Source: Nitrososphaeraceae archaeon
Lineage (GTDB): Archaea; Thermoproteota; Nitrososphaeria; Nitrososphaerales; Nitrosopumilaceae
Reading direction: 5' to 3'
Length of the DNA: 47,672 nucleotides
Assembly (NCBI GenBank): GCA_025930495.1
Contig: JAICOU010000003.1
Span: forward strand, 1 to 47,672
Positions 35,070-43,630 of this stretch are shown one piece after another (positions within the stretch are counted from its first letter, which is position 1; each line of letters begins with the position of its first letter). The notes under the pieces were generated by a model, which was given only the letters and a program-made list of their open reading frames with translations, was not told where the DNA came from and searched no databases. Position numbers and translations under genes: made by a program.

Positions 35070-35582
35070 TTATTCTATTTCTGCAACAATATCATTTTTA
35101 GCTACAGTTCCACCTACTTTAATTTTGACAGATTTGATAGAACCATTTTTGTGAGATTTAACAGCAACTTGCATTTTCATAGATTCTAAAGTACAAATAA
35201 CATCTCCTTGTTTTACAGAATCACCTTCTTGAACAGCAATAGAAACAACCTTACCAGGAATTTGGCTTTTTAATGTTAATTGAGTATCAGAAGAACTAGA
35301 ACCTCCAGAATTTTTGAATACAATTTTATCAAGATCAGTATGCATGTTAAGAGTAATTGGCACGTTATCAATGATGAGATGCATTTCATTTGTTGAATTT
35401 TCAAGATATCTTGCTCTATGATATTTTTGGTCTAATACAAATTCAATTCCTTTTGAATCCATTTTTAGAATTTTTATTTGATGCTTAACGGTATTGATTT
35501 TAATCACATATTCGTTGTTGCTAAGATTTTCAGCGATTTCGCCATCAAATGTTTTTTCAATATCTTTTATTTTATAATCCAT
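35070..35582 (-). CDS. Biotin carboxyl carrier protein
   Basis: The biotinylated carrier of the acetyl-CoA/propionyl-CoA carboxylase. The C-terminal 70 residues form the biotinyl domain, with the biotin attachment Lys136 in ESMKM (AMKM in most relatives), and a GSSSSDTQ linker at about 93-101. The N-terminal 90 residues resemble the BT-type linker domain that joins carboxylase subunits. It is the last gene of a three-gene operon, six bases after the biotin carboxylase. Confidence 0.93.
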   Translation of the reverse strand: MDYKIKDIEKTFDGEIAENLSNNEYVIKINTVKHQIKILKMDSKGIEFVLDQKYHRARYLENSTNEMHLIIDNVPITLNMHTDLDKIVFKNSGGSSSSDTQLTLKSQIPGKVVSIAVQEGDSVKQGDVICTLESMKMQVAVKSHKNGSIKSVKIKVGGTVAKNDIVAEIE

Positions 35583-35588
35583 TTATCA

Positions 35589-37076
35589 TCAATTCAATTT
35601 ATTTTTCCAAGTAGAATTATTAGAAGAAGAATTTTGCACTCTGCTCTTAAAATATTCAGAGTAAATAATGGCGGCGGCTAAGGCAGCCTCACTTTTTTCA
35701 ATTTTTTCTGTTTTCAAATCTTCTTTTAATCGATCAATAATATTATAGCGATTCAAAAAGTCTGTAGTAAGATGTCCATTTTTGTATTCATCAGTGTTAA
35801 GAATTGTTTTGTAAAGCGGTATTGATGTCTCAACACCTTGAATGTAAAAATCATTTAATGCGTTTAACATTCTGGTTCTTGATTCTTCAAATGTTTGACC
35901 CCATGTGCAAAGTTTGGCCATTAAAGAATCATAAAATGGAGACACAGTACAGCCAGAATAAAGATATGTATCACATCTAACACTTGGTCCTGATGGAATA
36001 GTCACATCAGGTACAGGACCTGTAGAAGGGGCAAAATCTAAGAATGTGTCTTCGGCATTTATTCTACATTCAATTGCATAGCCATTCATTTTGAGATCTT
36101 TTTGTTTGAATGGAAGTGGTTCACCATTTGCAATATCTATTTGTAGTTTAACAAGATCTAAGCCAGATACAAATTCAGTAATTGGATGTTCTACTTGTAG
36201 TCTAGCATTGATTTCTATAAAATAGAATTCACCATTATCTGCTCGAAGAAATTCTGCAGTACCAAGATTAGTATAATCAACTGCCTTAGCTGCTTTAACA
36301 ACCAATTCACCAATTCTATCTCTTGTTTCTTGATCAACTATAGGTGAAGGTGTTTGTTCAATAAGTTTTTGATTACGTCTTTGAATTGAACATTCTCTTT
36401 CAAATATATGAACTGCGTTACCATGTTTGTCTCTTGCCATTTGATATTCAATATGTCTAGTTTTTTGAAGAAATTTTTCAACTATTATTGCAGATTTTCC
36501 AACCGCCGAAATTGATTCACTTGTAACGGTCTCAAAACCTTCTCGTAGTTCTTTATCATTATTTACTAATCTTATTCCACGACCACCGCCACCAAAAACT
36601 GATTTTAATAGTACAGGGTATGAAATGTCATTTGCAATTTTTAATGCCTCTTCAACATCTTTTACAAGACCAGGGCTTCCTGGAACAGTTGGAACTTTTG
36701 CTTTTAACATGGCAGATTTACATTGCATCTTATCACCACAAAGATCCATAGATGCTGCAGTTGGACCAATAAAATTTATTTTATTTTTTTCACATTTACT
36801 TGCAAAGTCAGAATTTTCTGAAAGAAAACCATACCCAGGATGGATGGCATCTGCACCAGAAGATAATATAATCTCAATAATTTTTTCTTGATTCAGATAA
36901 GATTTAGCAGGAGCAGCCTCACCAATATGATATGCTTCGGTAGCTTGTTTGACGTGTAAGGAATTGTAATCTTCATCAGAATACACCGCTACAGTTTTGA
37001 TTCCAAGTGCTTTGCATGTCTTAATTACACGCAAAGCGATTTCTCCTCTATTTGCGATAAGAACTTTCTCAATCAT
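35589..37076 (-). CDS. accC: Biotin carboxylase subunit of acyl-CoA carboxylase
   Basis: ATP-grasp enzyme that carboxylates biotin with bicarbonate. The 495 residues show the N-terminal IANRGEIALRVIKT, the Gly-rich ATP loop GGGGRGIRL (162-170), ERECSIQRRNQK (226-237) and EINARLQVEHPITE (288-301), which holds metal- and bicarbonate-binding Glu288, Asn290 and Arg292. The last 40 residues are poorly conserved. With the neighbouring subunits it forms the bifunctional acetyl-/propionyl-CoA carboxylase of the thaumarchaeal CO2 fixation cycle. Confidence 0.94.
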   Translation of the reverse strand: MIEKVLIANRGEIALRVIKTCKALGIKTVAVYSDEDYNSLHVKQATEAYHIGEAAPAKSYLNQEKIIEIILSSGADAIHPGYGFLSENSDFASKCEKNKINFIGPTAASMDLCGDKMQCKSAMLKAKVPTVPGSPGLVKDVEEALKIANDISYPVLLKSVFGGGGRGIRLVNNDKELREGFETVTSESISAVGKSAIIVEKFLQKTRHIEYQMARDKHGNAVHIFERECSIQRRNQKLIEQTPSPIVDQETRDRIGELVVKAAKAVDYTNLGTAEFLRADNGEFYFIEINARLQVEHPITEFVSGLDLVKLQIDIANGEPLPFKQKDLKMNGYAIECRINAEDTFLDFAPSTGPVPDVTIPSGPSVRCDTYLYSGCTVSPFYDSLMAKLCTWGQTFEESRTRMLNALNDFYIQGVETSIPLYKTILNTDEYKNGHLTTDFLNRYNIIDRLKEDLKTEKIEKSEAALAAAIIYSEYFKSRVQNSSSNNSTWKNKLN

Positions 37077-37082
37077 GTTTAA

Positions 37083-38630
37083 TCACAGATTGATATTTCC
37101 ATGTTTTCTTGGAAGTTGCTTTTCTCTTTTGTTTGCGAGCATCTCTAATGCTTTAATTAACATGGGCCTTGTTTCAGCTGGATCAATTACATTATCTATA
37201 GTACCATGAGATGCTGCAACGTAAGGATTTTCAAATTTTTCTGAAAATTCACTGATTAGTTGTTTTTTAAGGGCTTCAGGATCATCTGCACTAGATAGTT
37301 CCTTTCTGTACATAATTTTTACAGCTGCCTCAGCACCTAATACAGCACATCGTGCAGTTGGCCATGCATAATTTACATCTGTTCTTAGATTTTTACTTCC
37401 CATGGCAATGTATGCACCACCATATGCTTTTCCTATTACAAGTGTAATTTTAGGAACAGTGGCCTCACAATAAGCGTAGAGAAGTTTGCTACCATGTCTA
37501 ATGATACCATTATGCTCTTGGTTAGAACCTGGCATGTAACCAGGAGTATCTACAAATGTAATAATTGGAATATTGAATGCATCACAAAATCGGATAAATC
37601 TAGCTGCTTTATTTGATGAATCAATATCAAGTGCACCTGCAAGATACAATGGTTGATTAGCTACAATACCTACAACTTTACCATTTAATCTACCATAACC
37701 AACAACAACGTTTGGCGCAAACAATTCATGAATCTCAAAGAATTCATGATTATCAACAACAGAATTAATGATTTCCTTCATGTCATATGGTTGTAAAGGA
37801 TTATCAGGAATTATGTTGATTATATTATGATCAAGTCTATTTGGATCGTCATCAGTTTTTATTTTTGGTGACTCTTCAGTATTATTTTGTGGAAGAAAAG
37901 AGATTAATTTTTTTATACAATCCATGCATTCGTATTCGTTCTTTACAACAAAATGTGCAACACCACTTTTTATTCCATGTGTCATTGCACCACCTAAGTC
38001 ATCAAATGAAATTTCTTCTCCTAGAACAGTCTTTACTACATCAGGTCCAGTTACAAACATGGTTCCTGCTTTTTCAACCATAATAACAAAATCAGTCATT
38101 GCAGGAGAATATACAGAACCACCAGCTGATGGACCAATACTTGCAGTGATTTGTGGAATAACACCAGATGCCAATTGATTATGATAAAAAATATCAGCAA
38201 ATCCATCAAGACTCATAATTCCTTCTTGAATTCTTGCCCCTCCTGAATCCATTATTCCAATTATAGGACAACCGGTTTTGACTGCATGATCCATCAATTT
38301 TGTAATTTTTTTAGCTCCCATTTGACTTAATGTGCCACCAAGTACAGTGAAATCATAAGCAAAGACAAAGATTTGTCTATCGTTTACTGTTCCATAGCCA
38401 CCAACAACACCATCAGTGTAGAATTTCTTCTTCTGCATATCATATTCATGATAATGATGAGTTGTGAGTGAATCAATTTCAGTAAAAGTACCAGCATCCA
38501 ATAAAAGATCAATTCTCTCTCGAGCTGTTAATTTACCTTTATCATGCTGATCTTTGATTTTATCTTGTCCTCCACCTTGTAATGATATTTTATTTCTCTT
38601 AGAATATTCCTCAATTTTCTCAAAGTGCAT
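37083..38630 (-). CDS. pccB: Carboxyltransferase subunit of acetyl-/propionyl-CoA carboxylase
   Basis: Transfers CO2 from carboxybiotin to acetyl-CoA and propionyl-CoA. The 515-residue PccB-type fold contains both crotonase-like halves: GIMDSGGARIQEG and GPSAGGSVYSPAMTDF in the N-half, and the oxyanion-hole GKAYGGAYIAMGSK and VDTPGYMPGS in the C-half. Archaea lack separate fatty-acid synthesis, so a role in the 3-hydroxypropionate/4-hydroxybutyrate cycle is most likely. It heads the operon; a TATA-like aattaatatagg (38655-38665, minus strand) is about 30 bases before its ATG. Confidence 0.94.
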   Translation of the reverse strand: MHFEKIEEYSKRNKISLQGGGQDKIKDQHDKGKLTARERIDLLLDAGTFTEIDSLTTHHYHEYDMQKKKFYTDGVVGGYGTVNDRQIFVFAYDFTVLGGTLSQMGAKKITKLMDHAVKTGCPIIGIMDSGGARIQEGIMSLDGFADIFYHNQLASGVIPQITASIGPSAGGSVYSPAMTDFVIMVEKAGTMFVTGPDVVKTVLGEEISFDDLGGAMTHGIKSGVAHFVVKNEYECMDCIKKLISFLPQNNTEESPKIKTDDDPNRLDHNIINIIPDNPLQPYDMKEIINSVVDNHEFFEIHELFAPNVVVGYGRLNGKVVGIVANQPLYLAGALDIDSSNKAARFIRFCDAFNIPIITFVDTPGYMPGSNQEHNGIIRHGSKLLYAYCEATVPKITLVIGKAYGGAYIAMGSKNLRTDVNYAWPTARCAVLGAEAAVKIMYRKELSSADDPEALKKQLISEFSEKFENPYVAASHGTIDNVIDPAETRPMLIKALEMLANKREKQLPRKHGNINL

Positions 38631-38754
38631 CTGATATTGTAGAAAAGAAATCTTCCTATATTAATTTAGTTTGATTTTTTTAGAATTCATTAGAACACAA
38701 CGTATTATTCTAAAGACATTGATTCAAATCTGATGATTTTGAATAACCGTTAAT

Positions 38755-39072
38755 TTATGAATTAAGATTCAAGAGCAGAAAATTCTTTTTTACAGATTTT
38801 TGATAAGAATCAAAAGAATTTTTCTCTTCGCTACATTTTTTGCATATACATAACTGAGAGACTCTCTGAATATCACAAGTATCTTGAAATTCACACTGTA
38901 AGCATCCAGCTGATCCTCTACAAACGATACACTGAAGTTCATTTATTTGAGCACATTTTTCATGTTTCACTCCTAATCCTTTTGCCCACAATCCAATTTC
39001 ATTTACTTCAATTTTTTCATTACAAACAATACAAGTACCTGGAAACTTCATTGGAATTTTTCTCCAGCTCAT
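38755..39072 (-). CDS. Cysteine-rich zinc-binding-type protein
   Basis: A 105-residue protein with 11 cysteines arranged as several zinc knuckles: CIVC (14, 17) with HEKC (37-40), CIVC (48, 51), GCLQC (57, 60), Cys66 and CICKKC (75-80). The last 20 residues are basic then hydrophobic. I do not recognise the family. The ATG overlaps the stop of the replication factor C gene (ATGA), so it is translationally coupled to RFC-L, which hints at a role in DNA transactions. Confidence 0.75.
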   Translation of the reverse strand: MSWRKIPMKFPGTCIVCNEKIEVNEIGLWAKGLGVKHEKCAQINELQCIVCRGSAGCLQCEFQDTCDIQRVSQLCICKKCSEEKNSFDSYQKSVKKNFLLLNLNS

Positions 39073-40223
39073 TGGATTAATTCAATCTCCTTTTCAAGAA
39101 CATCATCAAAAGTATCTAATTCCAATTTTAATTTTTTATTTTTTATACAAAATAACACGTATGGAAAACATATTGTAACAAATGTACTTGATGACATATG
39201 TAGATTTTTTGCCATAATAGATGACAGTGCTTTGATTTTTTTTCCATCCCATCTAATACGATTTAAAAGTGACCATGAAAGGTTGTATTGTGCGTATCTT
39301 ATTCGTTCATCATTTTGATATAATCCAATCAGAATTTCATTGAGATAACGTAGTAATCGCCAATTTTGAGTTTTCATAATTTTTCCATAAAGCATATCAG
39401 CTTCAGAAATAATTTCCAAGAGTTTTGCGAGTGTATTATTATCTAAATTACTGGTAATAATACTAGAGTAAAAAGCATCAATTTTTAATTTTGGATCAAT
39501 TTGTATAGAATACAAAACACTTCTAGCTTCATCAAGTGAATTTGCTTTAAAAAATGTATTAACGCCATCTTCTACATTTATGTTTTCAAATGACATCTCA
39601 GTTTGAGGATTAAATCCTGTAACAAGGGATTGTGTCAAATTAATCATAGAACGAATGTCACCGTGTGATCTATCAATTACTTTTATCATAGAATCAGGAC
39701 TGAGTGTTACATTTTCTTTTTGCAAAATATTTTCAAGATATATTTTCAAAAGACGTGGGGGAATTGGCTTGAAAGATATAGTTTTAACAACTTTTTTTAT
39801 ACTTTTCATTTTATCTGAGATATCAGAATTTGCAGCAAGTATGATTGGTACAGTAGGTTCCTTTAAAATTTCAATGAGTGCTTCTGCGCCACCATAATCT
39901 CCTCTGCCATGAATTCCATCAACCTCATCAATGAAAATCATAGGAATCCCCAAAATGCTGACATTACCTAATACGGGTGAAAGAATTTCATTAAGTCTAG
40001 ATTTACTTCGTACATCACTTGCATTCAAGCCAATCATATCATATCCAAATTGTTTTGCAGTAAGAAATGCAATTGTGGTCTTTCCAATTCCAGGTGGACC
40101 AACTAGCAGAAGTGGCTTTGTGCCTTTTTTCCATTTTGTGAACCATTCAATTATTGAAGATCTAGATTCTTCATTACCAAGCATGTCAGAAATATTCTGA
40201 GGCCTATATTTTTCAGACCACAT
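39069..40223 (-). CDS. rfcL: Replication factor C large subunit
   Basis: The clamp-loader subunit that opens PCNA. The AAA+ domain has the family N-terminus MWSEKYRPQ, Walker A GPPGIGKTT and Walker B FIDEVDG, followed by the ANS sensor 1. Helical lid and collar regions follow (about 190-340), and the protein ends soon after. The frame also opens 12 bases upstream at GTG 40235, overlapping the upstream stop, but ATG 40223 gives the normal start and is used here. At about 385 residues it is shorter than euryarchaeal RFC-L (about 480) and lacks their basic PIP-box tail. Confidence 0.93.
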   Translation of the reverse strand: MWSEKYRPQNISDMLGNEESRSSIIEWFTKWKKGTKPLLLVGPPGIGKTTIAFLTAKQFGYDMIGLNASDVRSKSRLNEILSPVLGNVSILGIPMIFIDEVDGIHGRGDYGGAEALIEILKEPTVPIILAANSDISDKMKSIKKVVKTISFKPIPPRLLKIYLENILQKENVTLSPDSMIKVIDRSHGDIRSMINLTQSLVTGFNPQTEMSFENINVEDGVNTFFKANSLDEARSVLYSIQIDPKLKIDAFYSSIITSNLDNNTLAKLLEIISEADMLYGKIMKTQNWRLLRYLNEILIGLYQNDERIRYAQYNLSWSLLNRIRWDGKKIKALSSIMAKNLHMSSSTFVTICFPYVLFCIKNKKLKLELDTFDDVLEKEIELIQ

Positions 40224-40231
40224 CAATTTAA

Positions 40232-41347
40232 TCACTTTGGGAGTTTAGATTCAAACTCTGACCATTTGTTTGCCTTTTGTAATTGATTATACCAGTATTG
40301 ATTATAGTGTTCAACAGTTAAAAACAAAAATTCTAAAAATTCTGTATGTGAAAATTCTGCAGGCAATAATTTAAGTGCTAAACGAGCATCTTGAAGATAT
40401 AAATTACTTTTGTCCAATGTTAGTTCAAATCCTTTTTTGACATCATTTGATAATAAAGTGTAATACAATGGCCAAGAGGGTATTTTCACAAATCCATTTT
40501 TGATAGAGTCTTCAATTTCATTTCCACACCCAACACCTTCAGCAGCTCTTGCCATTCCCAGATAGAAAATTTCGCCAAGAGGTCTTTCTGCTAGAGCCAT
40601 ATTTCTTCCGGCTGTTCCCATCACAGATCGATATTTTTTGTAAGATAGGTTCATTTCTTCTTCTGTAATCTTTGTTGGTTTTGATTTTAATTTCTCATCA
40701 AGATATTGACCTATTCGTGCATCTTTGAATCCTTCTTCAAATTCTTTTAGAACTTCATCTCCACCTTTAGAAATTTTATCTCGAGCTAATTTCAAAATAT
40801 ATGGATTCATTAGTTTGTAATCATCAAGATATTCCAAGTCTTCATCTTTGTCTACAATTCTATCCATGGGTTCACTAAGATCAATTGCTAAAATATGACC
40901 TTCCACAATGTCTTGTCTTAATTGAGGATCTTTTTTTCCAGTATAATTGGAAGCTCCGTCAAATAACGCATTAAATACAGGAAAAGTCATTTTTACAAAA
41001 TTTGAATTTAAAATACGAAGTACTCTATCTTTAATTACGTCTGGATTTTCTAATTTAGACTTTATATTGTTGATTTCAGATGCCTGAAGAATGATTTCAG
41101 TAGAACCTACTTCATTGCCAAATGCTTGTTGTGTTGAATTTGGAGAAAGATCAGATTTTATTTCATGTAAGAGATCTCTAGCAAATCTATCGGCAAAATT
41201 TGGAAACTCATTTTCTGTTTCTTCTTTGTATTGAGAAAATAATTTGTAACCTTTTGATTTGAATAATCCTTGTTTCATAATTTGTTTTCCAGGTTTTGTA
41301 CTCATCAAAGATTCTTTGCTGACAACAGACTGATCTTTTCCACTCAC
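40232..41347 (-). CDS. Unrecognised protein coupled to RFC-L
   Basis: A 371-residue, soluble, mostly helical and charged protein. It has only one cysteine (in EGVGCGNE), so it is not an iron-sulfur protein such as the primase large subunit. A conspicuous conserved-looking patch is YRSVMGTAGRNMALAERPLGEIFYLGMARAAEG (about 240-273). No nuclease, ATPase or polymerase motif is evident. Its stop overlaps the possible GTG of rfcL, and rfcL overlaps the Cys-rich gene, so the three form one operon. A replication or repair accessory role is inferred only from that context. Confidence 0.6.
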   Translation of the reverse strand: MSGKDQSVVSKESLMSTKPGKQIMKQGLFKSKGYKLFSQYKEETENEFPNFADRFARDLLHEIKSDLSPNSTQQAFGNEVGSTEIILQASEINNIKSKLENPDVIKDRVLRILNSNFVKMTFPVFNALFDGASNYTGKKDPQLRQDIVEGHILAIDLSEPMDRIVDKDEDLEYLDDYKLMNPYILKLARDKISKGGDEVLKEFEEGFKDARIGQYLDEKLKSKPTKITEEEMNLSYKKYRSVMGTAGRNMALAERPLGEIFYLGMARAAEGVGCGNEIEDSIKNGFVKIPSWPLYYTLLSNDVKKGFELTLDKSNLYLQDARLALKLLPAEFSHTEFLEFLFLTVEHYNQYWYNQLQKANKWSEFESKLPK

Positions 41348-41418
41348 ATACGAAGATCTGATTTATTGTTATTTATGCTTTCAAAACTAGAAAATTTCTT
41401 TCACTTAAATTACGAAGA

Positions 41419-42234
41419 ATGAAAAAGAAAATGATGGAAGTTATTGAAATTCTTCGCGAGGTTTCAAAACAGATTTATGAAAATGTAAAAGATTTGGCAG
41501 GAACAGATGATGCTGCAGGAGATTTTGGAAGAGGTGCAGGAGGTGATATTTCACGCAATATTGACATTATTGCTGAAAAAACAGTACTAGATTATCTTAA
41601 AGAAATTAATTTTGATTGTGTTGTTTTAGGAGAAGAGTGTGGTAGAGTAGAATTGTCTAATAATCCTAAAGGATTTGTCATTATGGATGCAATTGATGGT
41701 TCTGCAAATGCTGTAAGAGGAGTTCCATTTTTCTGTAGTTCATTAGCATTTGCAACTGAAGATAGATTGAGTTCCATTACAGATGGAGTAATAACAAATT
41801 TAGTAAATGGAGATATGTATTGGGCATCAAAAGGTAAGGGGGCATTTTTGAACAAGTTAAAAATTAAAGTTCATGATAAAGAACCAATTTACAAAATTAT
41901 TGGAATAAACACTTCAGGTGCAACATTGGAATTAATGAAGAGGTTACAGCCAATATTTGAGCAACATAATCACATAAGACATTTTGGTGCAAATGCACTA
42001 GAAATGGCCTTGTTTGCAAGAGGATTAATGGATATTTTCATAGATTTAAGAGATAAAATCAGGATTCAAGATATTGCTGCAGGATACTTGATAGTGAAAG
42101 AAGCGGGGGGATTACTTTTAGATGCGAATTTGAATCCACTTGATGCAGATCTTAGTTACAAAACAAGAATTTCATTTATTGCAGCAGCAAATCAGAAAAT
42201 CGTAGATGATGTTATTTCACAAATAAAAAAATAA
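41419..42234 (+). CDS. Inositol monophosphatase / fructose-1,6-bisphosphatase family enzyme
   Basis: A Li+-sensitive-type Mg2+-dependent sugar or polyol phosphatase of 271 residues. Metal ligands: Glu72/Glu73 (LGEECG) and Asp90, Asp93 in DAIDGSANAV (DPIDGT in most relatives; the Pro is Ala), and Asp218 in IQDIAAGYLIVKEAGG (WDxAAG in the family, with Trp replaced by Gln). These are the usual two-metal residues, so it should be active. In archaea such enzymes dephosphorylate fructose-1,6-bisphosphate or inositol phosphate; gluconeogenesis is the likelier role. ATG 41419. Confidence 0.9.
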   Translation: MKKKMMEVIEILREVSKQIYENVKDLAGTDDAAGDFGRGAGGDISRNIDIIAEKTVLDYLKEINFDCVVLGEECGRVELSNNPKGFVIMDAIDGSANAVRGVPFFCSSLAFATEDRLSSITDGVITNLVNGDMYWASKGKGAFLNKLKIKVHDKEPIYKIIGINTSGATLELMKRLQPIFEQHNHIRHFGANALEMALFARGLMDIFIDLRDKIRIQDIAAGYLIVKEAGGLLLDANLNPLDADLSYKTRISFIAAANQKIVDDVISQIKK

Positions 42235-42323
42235 AAACTATCTACAAATAGGAATTAATGATACTGAAACTATTGAAAAAATTAAATTCTAAATAAAACA
42301 AATACAAGGGGTTTTAATGTTAG

Positions 42324-43163
42324 CTATCCGTATGATTCGTACTTAATTTCGTAACTTCCATCTTTACGTTTTTCTTCTTTTGTTACAAATCCTTTTGGTC
42401 CCAAGTATTCAATAACTCCATCAATTGTACCCTGATATCCACAAATGTAGACTTTGGTATTTGCAGTTGTAATTTCTTCTCCAACCATTTCTTCTAAGGG
42501 AGAAACACCATTTTTGTTGGGTTTGAAAAATGATTCTACTCTACCAACATGACCTGCCCAAGATCTGTTAAAGAATTCTTTTGGTCTACTAATGGCTGCT
42601 CTATATCTGAAATTCCATTGATCTTTTCCTCTTTCAATACTCTCATTCTCTAAGTTGGTCAGTAATTCTTTGTAACTTAGCTCATCAACATAACTTGCTC
42701 CATGTAAAACAATAATCTCTCTTTTATCTCCCGTATCATGTAGATGTTTAGCAAAGGCAATAAATGGTGCAAGACCAGTTCCTCCACCAACACAAACAAT
42801 TCTTCTATTATCAGGTTGACCATTTGGCAATTTATCATCAATTAATAAAGCGTTACCTGTAGGATCTCCCAAATATACTTCATCACCAACATTTGCATAA
42901 AATAATTCAGTTGTGACACGACCGGGTAAAGGCTTCCTAACCCATCTAATCACAAATTCAAAATAATCTCGATTTTCAGGATGTGATGCAATTGAGTATG
43001 CTCTTCTGACAATCTTTTGTTCAGATGGTATTGGCAAGCCTATAGTAAGAAATTGACCTGTCGTATATTTTGGCATACCATCATTTGGGATTAAACGAAT
43101 TACAACGAGATCTTCTTTGAGTAATTGCATGTAAGTAATTTTTGCCTTATGTTCTACTACCAT
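42324..43163 (-). CDS. fpr: Ferredoxin-NAD(P)+ reductase-like flavoprotein
   Basis: A flavoprotein of the FNR superfamily moving electrons between NAD(P)H and ferredoxin. An N-terminal FAD barrel has RRAYSIAS (53-60) and GRVTT, and a C-terminal nucleotide domain has GGGTGLAPF (126-134) and KVYICGYQGTID (Cys in CGY) with a long GPKGFVTKEEKR tail. No [2Fe-2S] domain is fused. Length (279) matches bacterial Fpr-like enzymes. In a cell whose complex I has no NADH module, such an enzyme is a possible link between NAD(P)H and ferredoxin. Confidence 0.88.
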   Translation of the reverse strand: MVVEHKAKITYMQLLKEDLVVIRLIPNDGMPKYTTGQFLTIGLPIPSEQKIVRRAYSIASHPENRDYFEFVIRWVRKPLPGRVTTELFYANVGDEVYLGDPTGNALLIDDKLPNGQPDNRRIVCVGGGTGLAPFIAFAKHLHDTGDKREIIVLHGASYVDELSYKELLTNLENESIERGKDQWNFRYRAAISRPKEFFNRSWAGHVGRVESFFKPNKNGVSPLEEMVGEEITTANTKVYICGYQGTIDGVIEYLGPKGFVTKEEKRKDGSYEIKYESYG

Positions 43164-43408
43164 ACAAAGTAATTTTCGCTACTTTGGATAAATGTATTTC
43201 TGTTAAATTTTGATTGTAGATATCTTCAGATGGATTTGGATCAAATTCACATATAAAAATAAAAAATTCAAGTAAACAATTTGGAAAATAGTGTATTATA
43301 ACAATGAATGCGACGTAAACTCCTTTTTTGAACTATTAGTAAATTATCCTACTTTTACGAGAGAAAATTATCTTTTAATATTTATATCCAGAGATTTGGA
43401 GGGTAGGC

Positions 43409-43570
43409 ATGGCTAAACTAAAATGTGATGATTATGGTTTTGAGTGTGATTTTGTAGTCGAGGGTCAAATAGAACAGGTAATCGAAGAATTTGGAAAACA
43501 TACAGAAGAGATACATGGAATAGATTATTCAAAAGAAGCTTTAATGCAATTTATTCTTAGAAAGAAATAA
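43409..43570 (+). CDS. DUF1059-family small protein
   Basis: A 53-residue protein fitting the DUF1059 family: MAKLKCDDYGFECDFVVEGQ with the two cysteines (Cys6, Cys13), a helix containing EFGKHTEEIHGIDYS, and a basic end. The ATG follows GGAGGG by 6 bases, a strong Shine-Dalgarno that supports translation, and a TATA-like run (tttatat, about 43381-43387) lies upstream. Function is unknown; the family has been suggested to bind metal through its cysteines and histidine. Confidence 0.8.
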   Translation: MAKLKCDDYGFECDFVVEGQIEQVIEEFGKHTEEIHGIDYSKEALMQFILRKK

Positions 43571-43630
43571 GATCTATTCATATTTATTAATTCTTTATTC
43601 TATAATTAGATAAAATAACTCGCCAAAAAA

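Noticed and set aside
40232-41347. DNA primase large subunit (PriL) for the gene upstream of rfcL
   Set aside because: The neighbourhood suggested it, but PriL needs four cysteines for its [4Fe-4S] cluster and this protein has only one; no PriL motif could be matched.
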